Assembly: GCA_017619735.1 (NCBI GenBank)
Contig: JAFZRT010000029.1
Location: 114,380-178,379 of the forward strand
From: Clostridia bacterium
GTDB taxonomy: Bacteria; Bacillota; Clostridia; Christensenellales; CAG-138
Reading direction: 5' to 3'
Length of the DNA: 64,000 bases
Shown in pieces: positions 19,001-26,535 of this stretch. The notes under the pieces were generated by a model. It did no database searches. It saw only the letters and a list, made by a program, of their open reading frames with translations, and was not told the origin of the DNA. The translations under genes and the position numbers were made by a program. Position 1 is the stretch's first letter. Each line of letters opens with the position of its first letter.

Positions 19001-19493
19001 CGCCGAAAACGCGCTTGAGGCGTCGGGCAAGCGCCTCCGCTTCTTCATACTGCTCGTTCAAAAGGTATTGCGGGATATCGCCCGCGAGGCATGCGGAAAG
19101 ACAGATGATCCCCTCGCTGTGTTTTTCGAGCAGATCGTAATCGATGCGGGGCTTGTAATAGAAGCCGTCGATGAAAGCGATCGAGGACAGCTTCATTAGA
19201 TTCTTATAGCCTGTTTCGTTTTTGCAGAGAAGTATGAGATGCGCGTGCTCGCGGACGTTGGTCGGTTCGTAAATGCTCTTCGGCGCGACGTACGCCTCCA
19301 TTCCGATAATGGGCTTTATGCCCTTTTTGCGGCATTCGTTGTAGAAATCTATAACGCCGTACATGCAGCCGTGGTCGGTTATCGCGAGAGCGTCCATATT
19401 GAGCTCGGCAGCTCTCGAAACAAGATCGCCTATCCTCGCCGCGCCGTCAAGCAGGCTGTATTCGGTATGTACGTGCAGATGTGTAAAGCTCAT
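16047..19493 (-). CDS. dnaE: DNA polymerase III alpha subunit, DnaE type
   Basis: Replicative family C polymerase of 1148 residues. The N-terminal PHP domain (HLHVHTEYSLLDGA, ITDHGCMYG) retains its metal-binding histidines. The palm carries the catalytic motif PDIDVDF and GPGRGSGAASIVAY. A helix-hairpin-helix region and an OB-fold follow (about 990-1080, VTVAGMLGGVHTRQTKSG). In Firmicutes DnaE usually works with PolC; PolC is not in this window. The start at 19493 gives the canonical MSFTHLHVHTEYS N-terminus. It follows whiA by 19 bases and is probably in the murB-rapZ-whiA operon. Confidence 0.98.
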   Translation of the reverse strand: MSFTHLHVHTEYSLLDGAARIGDLVSRAAELNMDALAITDHGCMYGVIDFYNECRKKGIKPIIGMEAYVAPKSIYEPTNVREHAHLILLCKNETGYKNLMKLSSIAFIDGFYYKPRIDYDLLEKHSEGIICLSACLAGDIPQYLLNEQYEEAEALARRLKRVFGDDFYIELQNHGIPEQLTVLPRLVELAKKLGIKTVATNDIHYVDRSDAEAQDALLCIQTGHFVDETNRMKMQAEEFYVKSEEEMLRRFAGYEEAVHNTALVAEKCDLEIELGGRHLPEFKAPDGMDNEVYLRRLCAEGMLKRFGPDPGKEYVDRLEYEIGVISKMGFVDYFLIVWDFIHYAKTHGIPVGPGRGSGAASIVAYTLDITDLDPIKYNLLFERFLNPERITMPDIDVDFCYERRQEVIDYVVRKYGADHVAQIITFGTMAARAVVRDVGRVLRVPYNEVDRIAKLIPQMLKITLKQALEMVPELKELYDGNETYKKLLDLSMKLEGLPRHASTHAAGVVISSSPTMELVPLQRNEDSITTQFPMGTLEALGMLKMDFLGLRTLTVIHDCCEFIKQRGIDAPDFSKLGFDDKNVYELISSGDTIGIFQLESAGMTNFMMQMKPGCFEDIIAGIALFRPGPMESIPRYLEGKQDSSSVTYIHEKLRPILSTTYGCMVYQEQVMQIVRDLAGYSYGRSDLIRRAMSKKKHDVMEKERANFINGIVEEDGTITVPGAVRNGIPAAVANKIFDEMTDFASYAFNKAHAACYAVVAYRTAYLKYYYPVEMMTALINSFIGSADKIADYIYYCRKRGFRILPPDINKSEPHFTVEDGAIRFGLVAIRNVGEEAMNAMLRERSTNGSFADFGDFLMRTEGINKRMMEGLIKAGCFDGMGITRLWLMQNYEDEMNAAASEKKRLESGQLSLFDMMGDDQPSLKRSSAPKGGQEYSIEDLLSMEKEALGIYISGHPLMEYESAIRLLSTDCKRLAEADGSSGISDNSRVTVAGMLGGVHTRQTKSGVGAMAYGVIEDMTGQVEFAAFPTVYSKYRDLFSGEIPLKITGRLSMREDKANTVMIDEVAPLEKPERYRLYLRFNAENSSKKERVAQVLRRYPGEHEVVFFDSDTGKQQLAPRELCVSGSDQLIEIAGNLIGRDNVRFVKLK

Positions 19494-19512
19494 ATCCTGT
19501 GTCCTTCGACGC

Positions 19513-20451
19513 TTATTTGGCCCGCAAGTCGTCAGCTATACGGGATATCTTCTTCAGTCTGTAATTGACGGCCGAGCGGCCGAGACCCAACAGAGCCGAA
19601 AGCTCCGTCAACGTCATTTCGGGATTCTCCATTCGCGCCTTTGCAACCTCATAGAGCTCCTCCGAGAAGCCGTCGGCGCCGAGCTCCGTCATGATTAACG
19701 AGATGTCCTCGACCTGCGCGGCGGAGGCCTTGGCTGCTTTATCCATATTTGCGTTGAAGCAGTTGACCTCGCGGTTGGAGTTGTTCGCGGCCTCCCTGAT
19801 CATGCGCTGTTCCCTGACCTGGAGCATGGATTCGCCTGCGCCCATGAACGTAAGAAAGTCCTCCACGATATCGCCGTTCTTCATGTAGACGATGTATAGG
19901 TTCTTGCGCCTCGCCACTCTGGGCGGTATCTCCTTTTCGGCAAGCAGGCGCGCGACCTCGTTGGCAAGGAATTCGCTCTTCAGCACAAGCTCGGCATGAC
20001 AGCCGGTCTTGGGATCGGAAACCGTGCCGCAAACGAGGAATATGCCGCGAATGAAAGCGCGCAGCCCGTGCTCGCTGTCGAGACCGTCGGGAAGGCGCGT
20101 CTCAAAGCTCCTGTCTCCGTTCTCATCGTACGAGATCAGCCCCGAATCAAAGCAAAGCTTATCCATATCCTTGCCGTAAAGGAACAGCTCCGTGTTTCGG
20201 GCTTTAAGCCGCTGATGCACGTTAAGGGAGATCTCCTGCGATAGATCGTATGTCCTGCACGCGAGCTTTGCGATGAAAGATATGCCGGACGAGTTCTCGC
20301 TGACGTAATGCAGGCCCCACGTGCGTAGCTGACGGGAATACTTCAGGGAAGCGGCGGCGAGCGTCGCGCCGGCAACGAGCATAGCCCCGTCCGAACCGCG
20401 GCGGAGCCTGACTTCGATCAATTCCTCTTTTACTTCCCGTGAAAAGGACAT
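19513..20451 (-). CDS. whiA: WhiA family DNA-binding protein
   Basis: The 312-residue protein has the WhiA layout: an N-terminal degenerate LAGLIDADG homing-endonuclease-like region (SFSREVKEELIEV ... FIRGIFLVCGTVSDP), and a C-terminal helix-turn-helix (MTLTELSALLGLGRSAVNYRLKKI in short pieces). WhiA controls sporulation genes in actinobacteria and affects division and chromosome segregation in Bacillus. The ATG overlaps the rapZ stop in a TGATG arrangement, implying coupling. In most Firmicutes yvcK lies between rapZ and whiA; here they abut directly. Confidence 0.96.
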   Translation of the reverse strand: MSFSREVKEELIEVRLRRGSDGAMLVAGATLAAASLKYSRQLRTWGLHYVSENSSGISFIAKLACRTYDLSQEISLNVHQRLKARNTELFLYGKDMDKLCFDSGLISYDENGDRSFETRLPDGLDSEHGLRAFIRGIFLVCGTVSDPKTGCHAELVLKSEFLANEVARLLAEKEIPPRVARRKNLYIVYMKNGDIVEDFLTFMGAGESMLQVREQRMIREAANNSNREVNCFNANMDKAAKASAAQVEDISLIMTELGADGFSEELYEVAKARMENPEMTLTELSALLGLGRSAVNYRLKKISRIADDLRAK

Positions 20452-21329
20452 CAGAGTTCGAACCTTTCGGATATGGATTCGGCCTCGATAGCGAGGTCTC
20501 GGTGTTCGATGGTGACTTCGCCCATGTCGCGGAGCCGTTCATAGAGGGCTTCTGCCATGGCGACAGATCTGTGCCTGCCGCCCGTGCAGCCGAACGAGAC
20601 CATGAGTCGGCGCTTTCCCTCCTTCTCGTAGGCGGGAATGAGCTCCTTCAGCATCTCGGTAAGCGTGTCGAGGTGCTTCCTGACGAGCGGATCGCTCATG
20701 ACGTAGTCGAAAACCGGCTTGTCCCTGCCCGAGAGATTGCGGAGCGTATCCTCGTAATAGGGGTTCGCGGTATAGCGCATGTCGAATACGATGTCGGAGT
20801 TTAACGGTATGCCGCGCTTGAAGCCGAAGCTCGTTATTACGAGCCGGAACGACTTGCCGGCGCCCTTCGCGCTGAGCGTCTTTTCGAGTATGCGCTGAAG
20901 CTCGCGGGGGGTCATGTCGCTCGTGTCGATTATATAATTCGCTCGCTCCTTGACCGGCTCCAGAAGCTCACGTTCGATGAGTATCCCCGCAAGAGCGTCG
21001 TCGTGCATGGGATGACGGCGGCGAGTCTCGTTGTAGCGCCTCTGCAGGACTTCGTTGGAGCAGTCGAGATACAGTATCTCATGAGGATCGCTCAGCATAT
21101 CGAGCGCCTGGAAAAGACGCTCTGTGCTGAAGCGGAAAACCGAAGCCCGGCTGTCGATAACGAGCGCCGCTCTTTCAACGGGCGGGTCGTTGCTTCGGCA
21201 AAGCTCGACGAAATTGCCGACAAGCCCGCTGGGCAGATTGTCGACGCAGAGATAGCCCATATCCTCGAGCACGCGCAGCGCGCCGGATTTGCCCGCTCCG
21301 CTCAATCCCGTAACGATGAGGATGTTCAT
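20451..21329 (-). CDS. rapZ: RapZ/YvcJ family nucleotide-binding protein
   Basis: The 292-residue protein opens with the Walker A GLSGAGKSGALR and carries the family signatures VDNLP, DSR, FLDCSNEVLQRRYNETRRRHP-type and, at the C-terminus, VSFGCTGGRHRSVAMAE. In enterobacteria RapZ guides small-RNA decay for glmS control; in Firmicutes YvcJ is an ATP/GTPase with a less clear role. It lies twelve bases after murB and is directly coupled to whiA. Confidence 0.96.
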   Translation of the reverse strand: MNILIVTGLSGAGKSGALRVLEDMGYLCVDNLPSGLVGNFVELCRSNDPPVERAALVIDSRASVFRFSTERLFQALDMLSDPHEILYLDCSNEVLQRRYNETRRRHPMHDDALAGILIERELLEPVKERANYIIDTSDMTPRELQRILEKTLSAKGAGKSFRLVITSFGFKRGIPLNSDIVFDMRYTANPYYEDTLRNLSGRDKPVFDYVMSDPLVRKHLDTLTEMLKELIPAYEKEGKRRLMVSFGCTGGRHRSVAMAEALYERLRDMGEVTIEHRDLAIEAESISERFEL

Positions 21330-21341
21330 ATCATTCTCCAG

Positions 21342-22241
21342 TCAGTGAAGTATTTTGACTTCCGGCTCAAGCATGACGCCGTATTTTTCATAAACCGTGT
21401 TTCGGACGATATCGATGAGTTCTAATATGTCGCGTGTGGTGGCTCCGCCGGTATTAACGACGAAACCGGCGTGCTTGCGGCTTACGCATGCGCCCCCCAC
21501 GCTCGTTCCCTTGAGGCCCGCTCCTTCTATCAGCGCGCCGGCAAAATGTCCCTCGGGACGCTTGAAAGTGCTTCCGGCGGATGGGTAATTGAGCGGCTGT
21601 TTGTCGCGGCGTCTTGCCGAATAATCCTCCATCCTCTCCTTCGCGCCACCGTCGTCGGGCAGAAGTTTGAACTCGGCTTCGAGCACCGTCATATCGGGAT
21701 AAGAATAATCGGATCTCCTGTATCCCAACGCATCGGGATCCGCTTCGATATGCTTCAAGCAGCCGTCCGAATAGTACGTGATGCTGCTCAGGACCTGCTT
21801 GATCTCCCCGCCGTATGCGCCCGCGTTCATTGCTACGGCTCCGCCGACGGTGCCGGGTATGCCCGCAGCCCATTCGAGCCCCATAAAGCCGCAGCTGACG
21901 GAGTACTTCGCAGCGGCGGCCATAGAAGCGCCTGCGCCGCATTTCAGGATATCGCCGTCCATGCGGAAAGAGCACAGCTCGCCTGAGAGCTTTATAAAGA
22001 GCTTATCAAGTCCCTCGTCGGGGATCAGAAGATTGCTTCCGTTGCCAATGAGATAATACGGCACGCCGTTTTTATCCGCATAGGAAAGCAGTCTGCACGC
22101 CGCATCGGCGTCCTTCGGTTCGGCGAAAAGCGCTATCCTTCCGCCCGTGCGGAATGTCGTGCAGTCAGCGCCCGTGACGTCCTCTCTGAATGGAACGCCG
22201 TGTATCTTCATGTATTCGGCGAGTGCTTCGTAATGCTCCAT
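21342..22241 (-). CDS. murB: UDP-N-acetylenolpyruvoylglucosamine reductase
   Basis: NADPH- and FAD-dependent reductase that forms UDP-MurNAc in peptidoglycan precursor synthesis. The 299-residue protein shows the FAD domain motifs TTFRTGG, LIGNGSNLL and AAGIPGTVGGAVAMNAGAYG. NYPSAGSTFKRP holds the catalytic serine, placing it in the shorter type II group found in Bacillota. The C-terminus (VYEKYGVMLEPEVKIL) is complete. A strong promoter lies upstream, making murB the first gene of murB-rapZ-whiA-dnaE. Confidence 0.97.
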   Translation of the reverse strand: MEHYEALAEYMKIHGVPFREDVTGADCTTFRTGGRIALFAEPKDADAACRLLSYADKNGVPYYLIGNGSNLLIPDEGLDKLFIKLSGELCSFRMDGDILKCGAGASMAAAAKYSVSCGFMGLEWAAGIPGTVGGAVAMNAGAYGGEIKQVLSSITYYSDGCLKHIEADPDALGYRRSDYSYPDMTVLEAEFKLLPDDGGAKERMEDYSARRRDKQPLNYPSAGSTFKRPEGHFAGALIEGAGLKGTSVGGACVSRKHAGFVVNTGGATTRDILELIDIVRNTVYEKYGVMLEPEVKILH

Positions 22242-22274
22242 TGCCTTTGACCTTTCTCTATTCTGCCAAAATAC

Positions 22275-22303
22275 ATTATACTATTTTCTTCGTCCCAATA
22301 CAA
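22275..22303 (-). promoter_or_regulatory. Sigma-A promoter of the murB operon
   Basis: On the minus strand, TTGTAT (22298-22303) and TATAAT (22275-22280) are 17 bases apart, about 34 bases upstream of the murB ATG. Confidence 0.8.
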
Positions 22304-22320
22304 GCGCAAATGATTCGGGA

Positions 22321-22350
22321 AAAAGAAAAAGCCGGGGGCTTTCCCCGGCA
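22321..22350 (-). terminator. Terminator after the 22.4-23.5 kb lipoprotein gene
   Basis: A 7-bp stem GCCGGGG/CCCCGGC (22331-22337 and 22343-22349) with a five-base loop is followed on the minus strand by TTTTTCTTTTT. It separates the lipoprotein gene from the murB promoter. Confidence 0.85.
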
Positions 22351-22371
22351 AACAAAAGTATTGGGCTTTGA

Positions 22372-23499
22372 TCAGTTGATGTACGTCAGATCAGAGAAGA
22401 GCTCGTCCATCGGCACGCCGTTCATAAGCGGCTTTCCGTCCTGACCGAAGGTCACGACGATATAGCCGTCCGCGCCGGATTCGAGACGCACGTTGATGAT
22501 CCCTTCAAGATCGGTGGATACGGGATAGAGTACGTCTCCCCTGTCGAGATACACCGATTCGTTATTGCCGCCGGAGGTATAGATGCCAACGATAAGCTCA
22601 TCCGCAACGGTGCACCATCTGCCATCATCGCGGACGACTTCCCACATTTCGCTCGTCTTTTCAAGGACGAATCCACTCCTTGATAAAACATGCTCCGCCG
22701 TGCATTTCCAGGTGCCCATCAGGTCGTAATAGCGGCCGATGACAACGGAGCCTGCTGAAGCTGTCTCGAGCCAGCCATCCGCGGCGTATCGGACGAAAGC
22801 CGAGGAATCTGCGTTGAGACGATAGCACCTGACAAAATGATCGCATGTGCCGGCGGCAACCGAAACAAGGAGCTCCGCCCTGCCGTCGCCCTTGTTGAAA
22901 TCGTTGAGATACGCCTTGAGGAACCTCTTTATGGTGAACTCGTCCCTTATGACAGCGCCGTTCTTTCCGACGGTGACTTCAACAGAACACTTTACGCCCG
23001 TTGCGCCGGGGATGACGGCGAAATCGATCCTTTCGGGGCTGCCGTCGAAATCGAGATCGCTGAAGATTTTTTTGGAAGAATAGATCCACAGCGGGCCGGA
23101 AACGGGCGCGGGCTGATCCGCGGGCTTCGGCGTTTCCGTCGGAACGTCGGTAACGCCCGGCTCTGCGGTCGGCTCGGGGGACGTATCATGACCCGGCTCG
23201 GTAGCGTCCGGCCCGTCAGTATCCGGCGGACGATGCGACTGATCGGCGGGATCTGTCGGCGCGGGAGAAGCTCCGTCCGGGGTGACAGAAGGATCGGATG
23301 TGCCGTCTGGCTCGGATGCCTCCGTGCCTCGCGGCTCTTCTGTGGTGAGAGCATCCTTCTCGGTCGCGGCGGCGGTTGGGACTGCGCTCTTCGTCGGATC
23401 GTCATATATGGGCCTTCGTCCGCAGGAAGCGAACAGAGCCGTTATCATGATAATCACAGTTATTATTGAAATCAGCCTTGCAGCAGTTTGCTTTTTCAT
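22372..23499 (-). CDS. Hypothetical lipoprotein with FG-GAP/VCBS-like C-terminal domain
   Basis: A 375-residue exported protein. The signal peptide ends at LFASC, followed by about 100 residues of Pro, Thr, Asp, Glu and Ser-rich low-complexity linker. The globular part (about 140-375) contains DLDFDGSPERIDF and NKGDGRAELLVSV, which resemble the Asp-rich calcium loops of FG-GAP/VCBS integrin-like repeats. No enzyme motif is seen. It has its own strong promoter and terminator, so it is probably monocistronic. The role is unknown; surface display is likely. Confidence 0.78.
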   Translation of the reverse strand: MKKQTAARLISIITVIIMITALFASCGRRPIYDDPTKSAVPTAAATEKDALTTEEPRGTEASEPDGTSDPSVTPDGASPAPTDPADQSHRPPDTDGPDATEPGHDTSPEPTAEPGVTDVPTETPKPADQPAPVSGPLWIYSSKKIFSDLDFDGSPERIDFAVIPGATGVKCSVEVTVGKNGAVIRDEFTIKRFLKAYLNDFNKGDGRAELLVSVAAGTCDHFVRCYRLNADSSAFVRYAADGWLETASAGSVVIGRYYDLMGTWKCTAEHVLSRSGFVLEKTSEMWEVVRDDGRWCTVADELIVGIYTSGGNNESVYLDRGDVLYPVSTDLEGIINVRLESGADGYIVVTFGQDGKPLMNGVPMDELFSDLTYIN

Positions 23500-23528
23500 T
23501 TCTTTCTCCCGATTCGGTTTGCATTAAG

Positions 23529-23557
23529 ATTATAATTCCGAGCCGCTTCTCCGTCAA
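23529..23557 (-). promoter_or_regulatory. Sigma-A promoter of the lipoprotein gene
   Basis: On the minus strand, TTGACG (23552-23557) and TATAAT (23529-23534) are 17 bases apart, about 30 bases upstream of the ATG. Confidence 0.83.
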
Positions 23558-23613
23558 GTTTTTCGGATCGGAAATATGTATTAACGCTTCCATTTCCTGC
23601 CGGAATGTGATAC

Positions 23614-23619
23614 TATAAT
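23614..23619 (+). promoter_or_regulatory. -10-like TATAAT four bases from the acyltransferase start codon
   Basis: A perfect TATAAT ends four bases before the ATG at 23623, and no Shine-Dalgarno sequence precedes that ATG. The -35 region at 17 bases (CATTTC) is poor. Either the message is nearly leaderless, the real start is further in, or the hexamer is fortuitous. Confidence 0.3.
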
Positions 23620-23622
23620 GCC

Positions 23623-24966
23623 ATGGAAAAGAACAAAAGCAAAAACGAGATAAATACCAAATACGTCGACGTGCTCGACGGCATACGAGCGATTAGCGTC
23701 ATCATCGTGCTGATATTCCATTTTTGGCAGCAGACATGGATATTCCCCGTCGTCAGCACGCCTATTTTGAGCAGGATCGGGATAAGCCAGATAAACTTCA
23801 CCCCGTTCGCGAGGGTCGGTTATCTCTTCGTCGACATGATGATCCTGATCAGCGGCTTTCTCTTGTTCCTCCCCGTGGCGAGGAACGCGCTAACCGGCGA
23901 ACCGCTGACGAAGTGGAAGGATTTCTTCCGCAAACGCGCCATAAGGATACTGCCGAGCTATCTGTTCTGCATAATCGCGCTGTTCGTTTACGAGCTCTCG
24001 ACAGGCGGCTACGGCACTCCCGTCAACGCGGGCCTTGCCGCAAAGGATCTCATACTACACCTTCTGTTCCTGCATACATGGACCGTACCCACCTACCTCG
24101 CCACAAAGCTGAACGTCGTGCTGTGGACGCTTGCCGTCGAGGTGTGGTTCTACATACTGTTCCCCATCTTCGCCACCGTAATCAAGCGCAGAAAGGACGA
24201 AAAAACGTCGACAGCCCCCGTCGTCCGCGCCTTGATAACGGCCGCCGTGATGATCGGCATTTCGCTCTTCTACATTTACGGGTACGTGCTCAAAACGGGA
24301 AGCGCCTTCTCGAACGGCGTCGACGGGATATTTGCCTCGATCGGCTCCGGCATAAGGTCGAGCTACCTCGCGATGGTAATAAATCAGCTTCCCGCTTTCT
24401 TCGGCTCGTATGCGATAGGACTTATAGGCGCCTTCATCTATACTGCGCTTGCTGTGAAGATCAAACGCAAATGGTGGATCGGCGCCATAGGGACGGTGCT
24501 TTCGGCTGCGTTCATATGTCTTATCGTCATCATGATAAAGGACTGCGCTTCGCTCGACCTCAATTCAGCGCAGAACTGGCAGATCACGAAGCGGCTGCCT
24601 CTGGCGCTCGTATTCATGGGATTCATACTCTCCGCCGCTTTCGCATCGTCCTGGTTCAGATTCCTTTTCTCGAATCCGCTGATGCGGTTCCTGTCGGCGA
24701 TATCGTACAACCTGTACATATGGCATCAGTGGCTGTGCGTCAAGATCAAGAACGATTGGCGCATCCCTCGCTGGGAGGGCGACACCCCGCCCAATCAATG
24801 GGGCACAGCGGCAGGAAAAGCATGGAGCAGCAGGTATGCGATCATCATTACGGCAGCGGCATTCCTGGCGGCAATACTGGCAACGTACTTCTTGGAAAAG
24901 CCGGCCGCCGATCTGCTGAACGGCAGACTGTCGATCTACAACGGAAAGCTGAAAAAGAAGAAATGA
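23623..24966 (+). CDS. Acyltransferase 3 family membrane protein (OafA/YrhL type)
   Basis: A 447-residue integral membrane protein with the Acyl_transf_3 signature near the N-terminus: LDGIRAISVIIVLIFHFW, where the His is the presumed catalytic residue. About ten hydrophobic segments follow, and motifs such as FFRKRAIRILPSY and ISYNLYIWHQWL fit the family. These enzymes acetylate or otherwise acylate surface glycans or peptidoglycan. A Lys-rich tail ends the protein. The chosen ATG lacks a ribosome site and directly follows a TATAAT; the GTG codon just before LDGIRA is a possible alternative. Confidence 0.88.
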   Translation: MEKNKSKNEINTKYVDVLDGIRAISVIIVLIFHFWQQTWIFPVVSTPILSRIGISQINFTPFARVGYLFVDMMILISGFLLFLPVARNALTGEPLTKWKDFFRKRAIRILPSYLFCIIALFVYELSTGGYGTPVNAGLAAKDLILHLLFLHTWTVPTYLATKLNVVLWTLAVEVWFYILFPIFATVIKRRKDEKTSTAPVVRALITAAVMIGISLFYIYGYVLKTGSAFSNGVDGIFASIGSGIRSSYLAMVINQLPAFFGSYAIGLIGAFIYTALAVKIKRKWWIGAIGTVLSAAFICLIVIMIKDCASLDLNSAQNWQITKRLPLALVFMGFILSAAFASSWFRFLFSNPLMRFLSAISYNLYIWHQWLCVKIKNDWRIPRWEGDTPPNQWGTAAGKAWSSRYAIIITAAAFLAAILATYFLEKPAADLLNGRLSIYNGKLKKKK

Positions 24967-24970
24967 GCAA

Positions 24971-25003
24971 AAAAACAGCCCCGCTTTACAGCGGGGCTTA
25001 ATC
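24971..25003. terminator. Terminator between acyltransferase and glycerate kinase genes
   Basis: A 9-bp stem AGCCCCGCT/AGCGGGGCT (24977-24985, 24990-24998) with a TTAC loop. The minus side is followed by GTTTTTTTG, so it is a strong terminator for the glycerate kinase operon. The plus side has only a weak T-rich run. Confidence 0.85.
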
Positions 25004-25011
25004 ATTTGTTC

Positions 25012-26535
25012 TTATATCCATATGTAAATATCATCGGCGAGCTTTTCCGCGGCCCTGTCGAAGCGGGACAAGACGTCCTCGCCTTCGTCGGCATATTCGG
25101 TAAAGACCGCGTGCTTCTCCGGTTCTTCCGCGCCTTCGCCTCTGCAGCCGGCTATCAGCGCAACAGGAACGCCCGCCTTTTCGGCATGTTTGATTATTTC
25201 ACCCACGGCTTTCCCTTGCATGCTCGTGCTGTCGATCCTGCCTTCGCCCGTCACGACAAGCACCGCGTGACGCAGTTTCCTGTCGAAGTCGGCAACGTCG
25301 AGTATCGCTTCCGAGCCGCACATGTACCTTGCTCCGAAAACCGCCATGAGCATCGCGCCCATACCGCCGGCGGCGCCCGCGCCGGGCTCGGAGCAAACGT
25401 TCCTGCCGGCATGGTCGTTAAGAAGCTTCTCAATATTGAGCATGCCGTTTTCGAGCTTCAGGAGCGTTTCTGCGGCCGCTCCCTTCTGAGGGCCGAACGT
25501 ATATGTCGCGCCGTTAACTCCTGTCAGAGGGTTGCTGACGTCGCACACGGCGGTGAAACGGGCCTCGCGCACAAGCTTGCCTACGTTCTCGGCGTCAATG
25601 AAAGCGATGCGGTCCATTTCACCCGCTTCGGAGATCTCGTTTCCGTCTGCGTCGAGGAAGCGTACGCCGAGAGCGCGCGCCATACCAATACCGCAGTCGT
25701 TCGTTGCGGATCCGCCGAGACATACATAGATGTCCTTCAAGCCCTCGTTCACGGCACGCAGTATGAGTTCGCCGGTCCCGAAGCTTGACGCCTTCAAGGG
25801 ATCGAGTTCATAATCGGCGCAAAGCGCGAGACCGCTCGCAAGGGCGGATTCGATAATGGCTTTCGTGCCGTCCGCAACGAGATAATCGGCCTTAATGCTG
25901 TCGCCGTAAGGCGCGGTCACGGCGACGGTTCTGCGCTGAGTGATTATGCCGCTCTCGATTGCTTCAAGCGTACCGTCGCCTCCGTCGGCGGCGGGAACGG
26001 GCACGAGCGCGGTTTCCGGCAGTTTTTTCCTCAGCGCCGCGGACAGCCGTCTTACGGCTTCCTTGGCGGGGACAGTGCCCTTGAAGCTGTTAGGAGCAAG
26101 TATAATGGTGTTCTCATAATAGGCGATACGCTCGACGGGCTTTTCCAGGAATACCAATTCACGGGAGCCGCCCTCCGTCCTTCCGTTCTTTGACACGGCG
26201 CCGAAATACTCCATATCCGTAAAGGCGCGGATAACGTTATTCTGCACATAGGGATCGCGCGCTTCGAGCAGCGAATGCAGTTTCCCGTCGCCGTCGATCT
26301 TCGAATAGAGACGGCGCATCTTTCCGAGCTTGCCGTTCATGAAAACGACAGTATAAACGCCCTCGCTGTCGCGCGGATCGATCTTATTCACTCCTCCGAG
26401 GATATGAAGGCCCTCGACGTCCTTAGCGGACAGCGAAGAAGTAAGCTCCGAAAGGACGAGCTCCTTGAAATCTTCGCCGACGCTGTCCTTGAGCGAATCG
26501 AATCTTATTCCCAATGCGAACTTCAAAATGTCCAT
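25012..26535 (-). CDS. Glycerate kinase with an unusual N-terminal extension
   Basis: The C-terminal part (about 143-507) is a type I glycerate kinase (GarK/GlxK family), with IILAPNSFKGTVPAKEA, AADGGDGTLEAI, CLGGSATNDCG and VVTGEGRIDSTSMQGK. It would phosphorylate D-glycerate with ATP. The family normally begins at the IILAPNSFKG segment. Here about 143 residues precede it, containing a small beta/alpha region (GVYTVVFMNGKLGKMRRLYSK) and no domain I recognise. The ATG at 26535 overlaps the stop of the clpC-like gene (TGATG); two upstream TTG codons are possible but less likely. It is the last gene of the prmA operon. Confidence 0.9.
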   Translation of the reverse strand: MDILKFALGIRFDSLKDSVGEDFKELVLSELTSSLSAKDVEGLHILGGVNKIDPRDSEGVYTVVFMNGKLGKMRRLYSKIDGDGKLHSLLEARDPYVQNNVIRAFTDMEYFGAVSKNGRTEGGSRELVFLEKPVERIAYYENTIILAPNSFKGTVPAKEAVRRLSAALRKKLPETALVPVPAADGGDGTLEAIESGIITQRRTVAVTAPYGDSIKADYLVADGTKAIIESALASGLALCADYELDPLKASSFGTGELILRAVNEGLKDIYVCLGGSATNDCGIGMARALGVRFLDADGNEISEAGEMDRIAFIDAENVGKLVREARFTAVCDVSNPLTGVNGATYTFGPQKGAAAETLLKLENGMLNIEKLLNDHAGRNVCSEPGAGAAGGMGAMLMAVFGARYMCGSEAILDVADFDRKLRHAVLVVTGEGRIDSTSMQGKAVGEIIKHAEKAGVPVALIAGCRGEGAEEPEKHAVFTEYADEGEDVLSRFDRAAEKLADDIYIWI

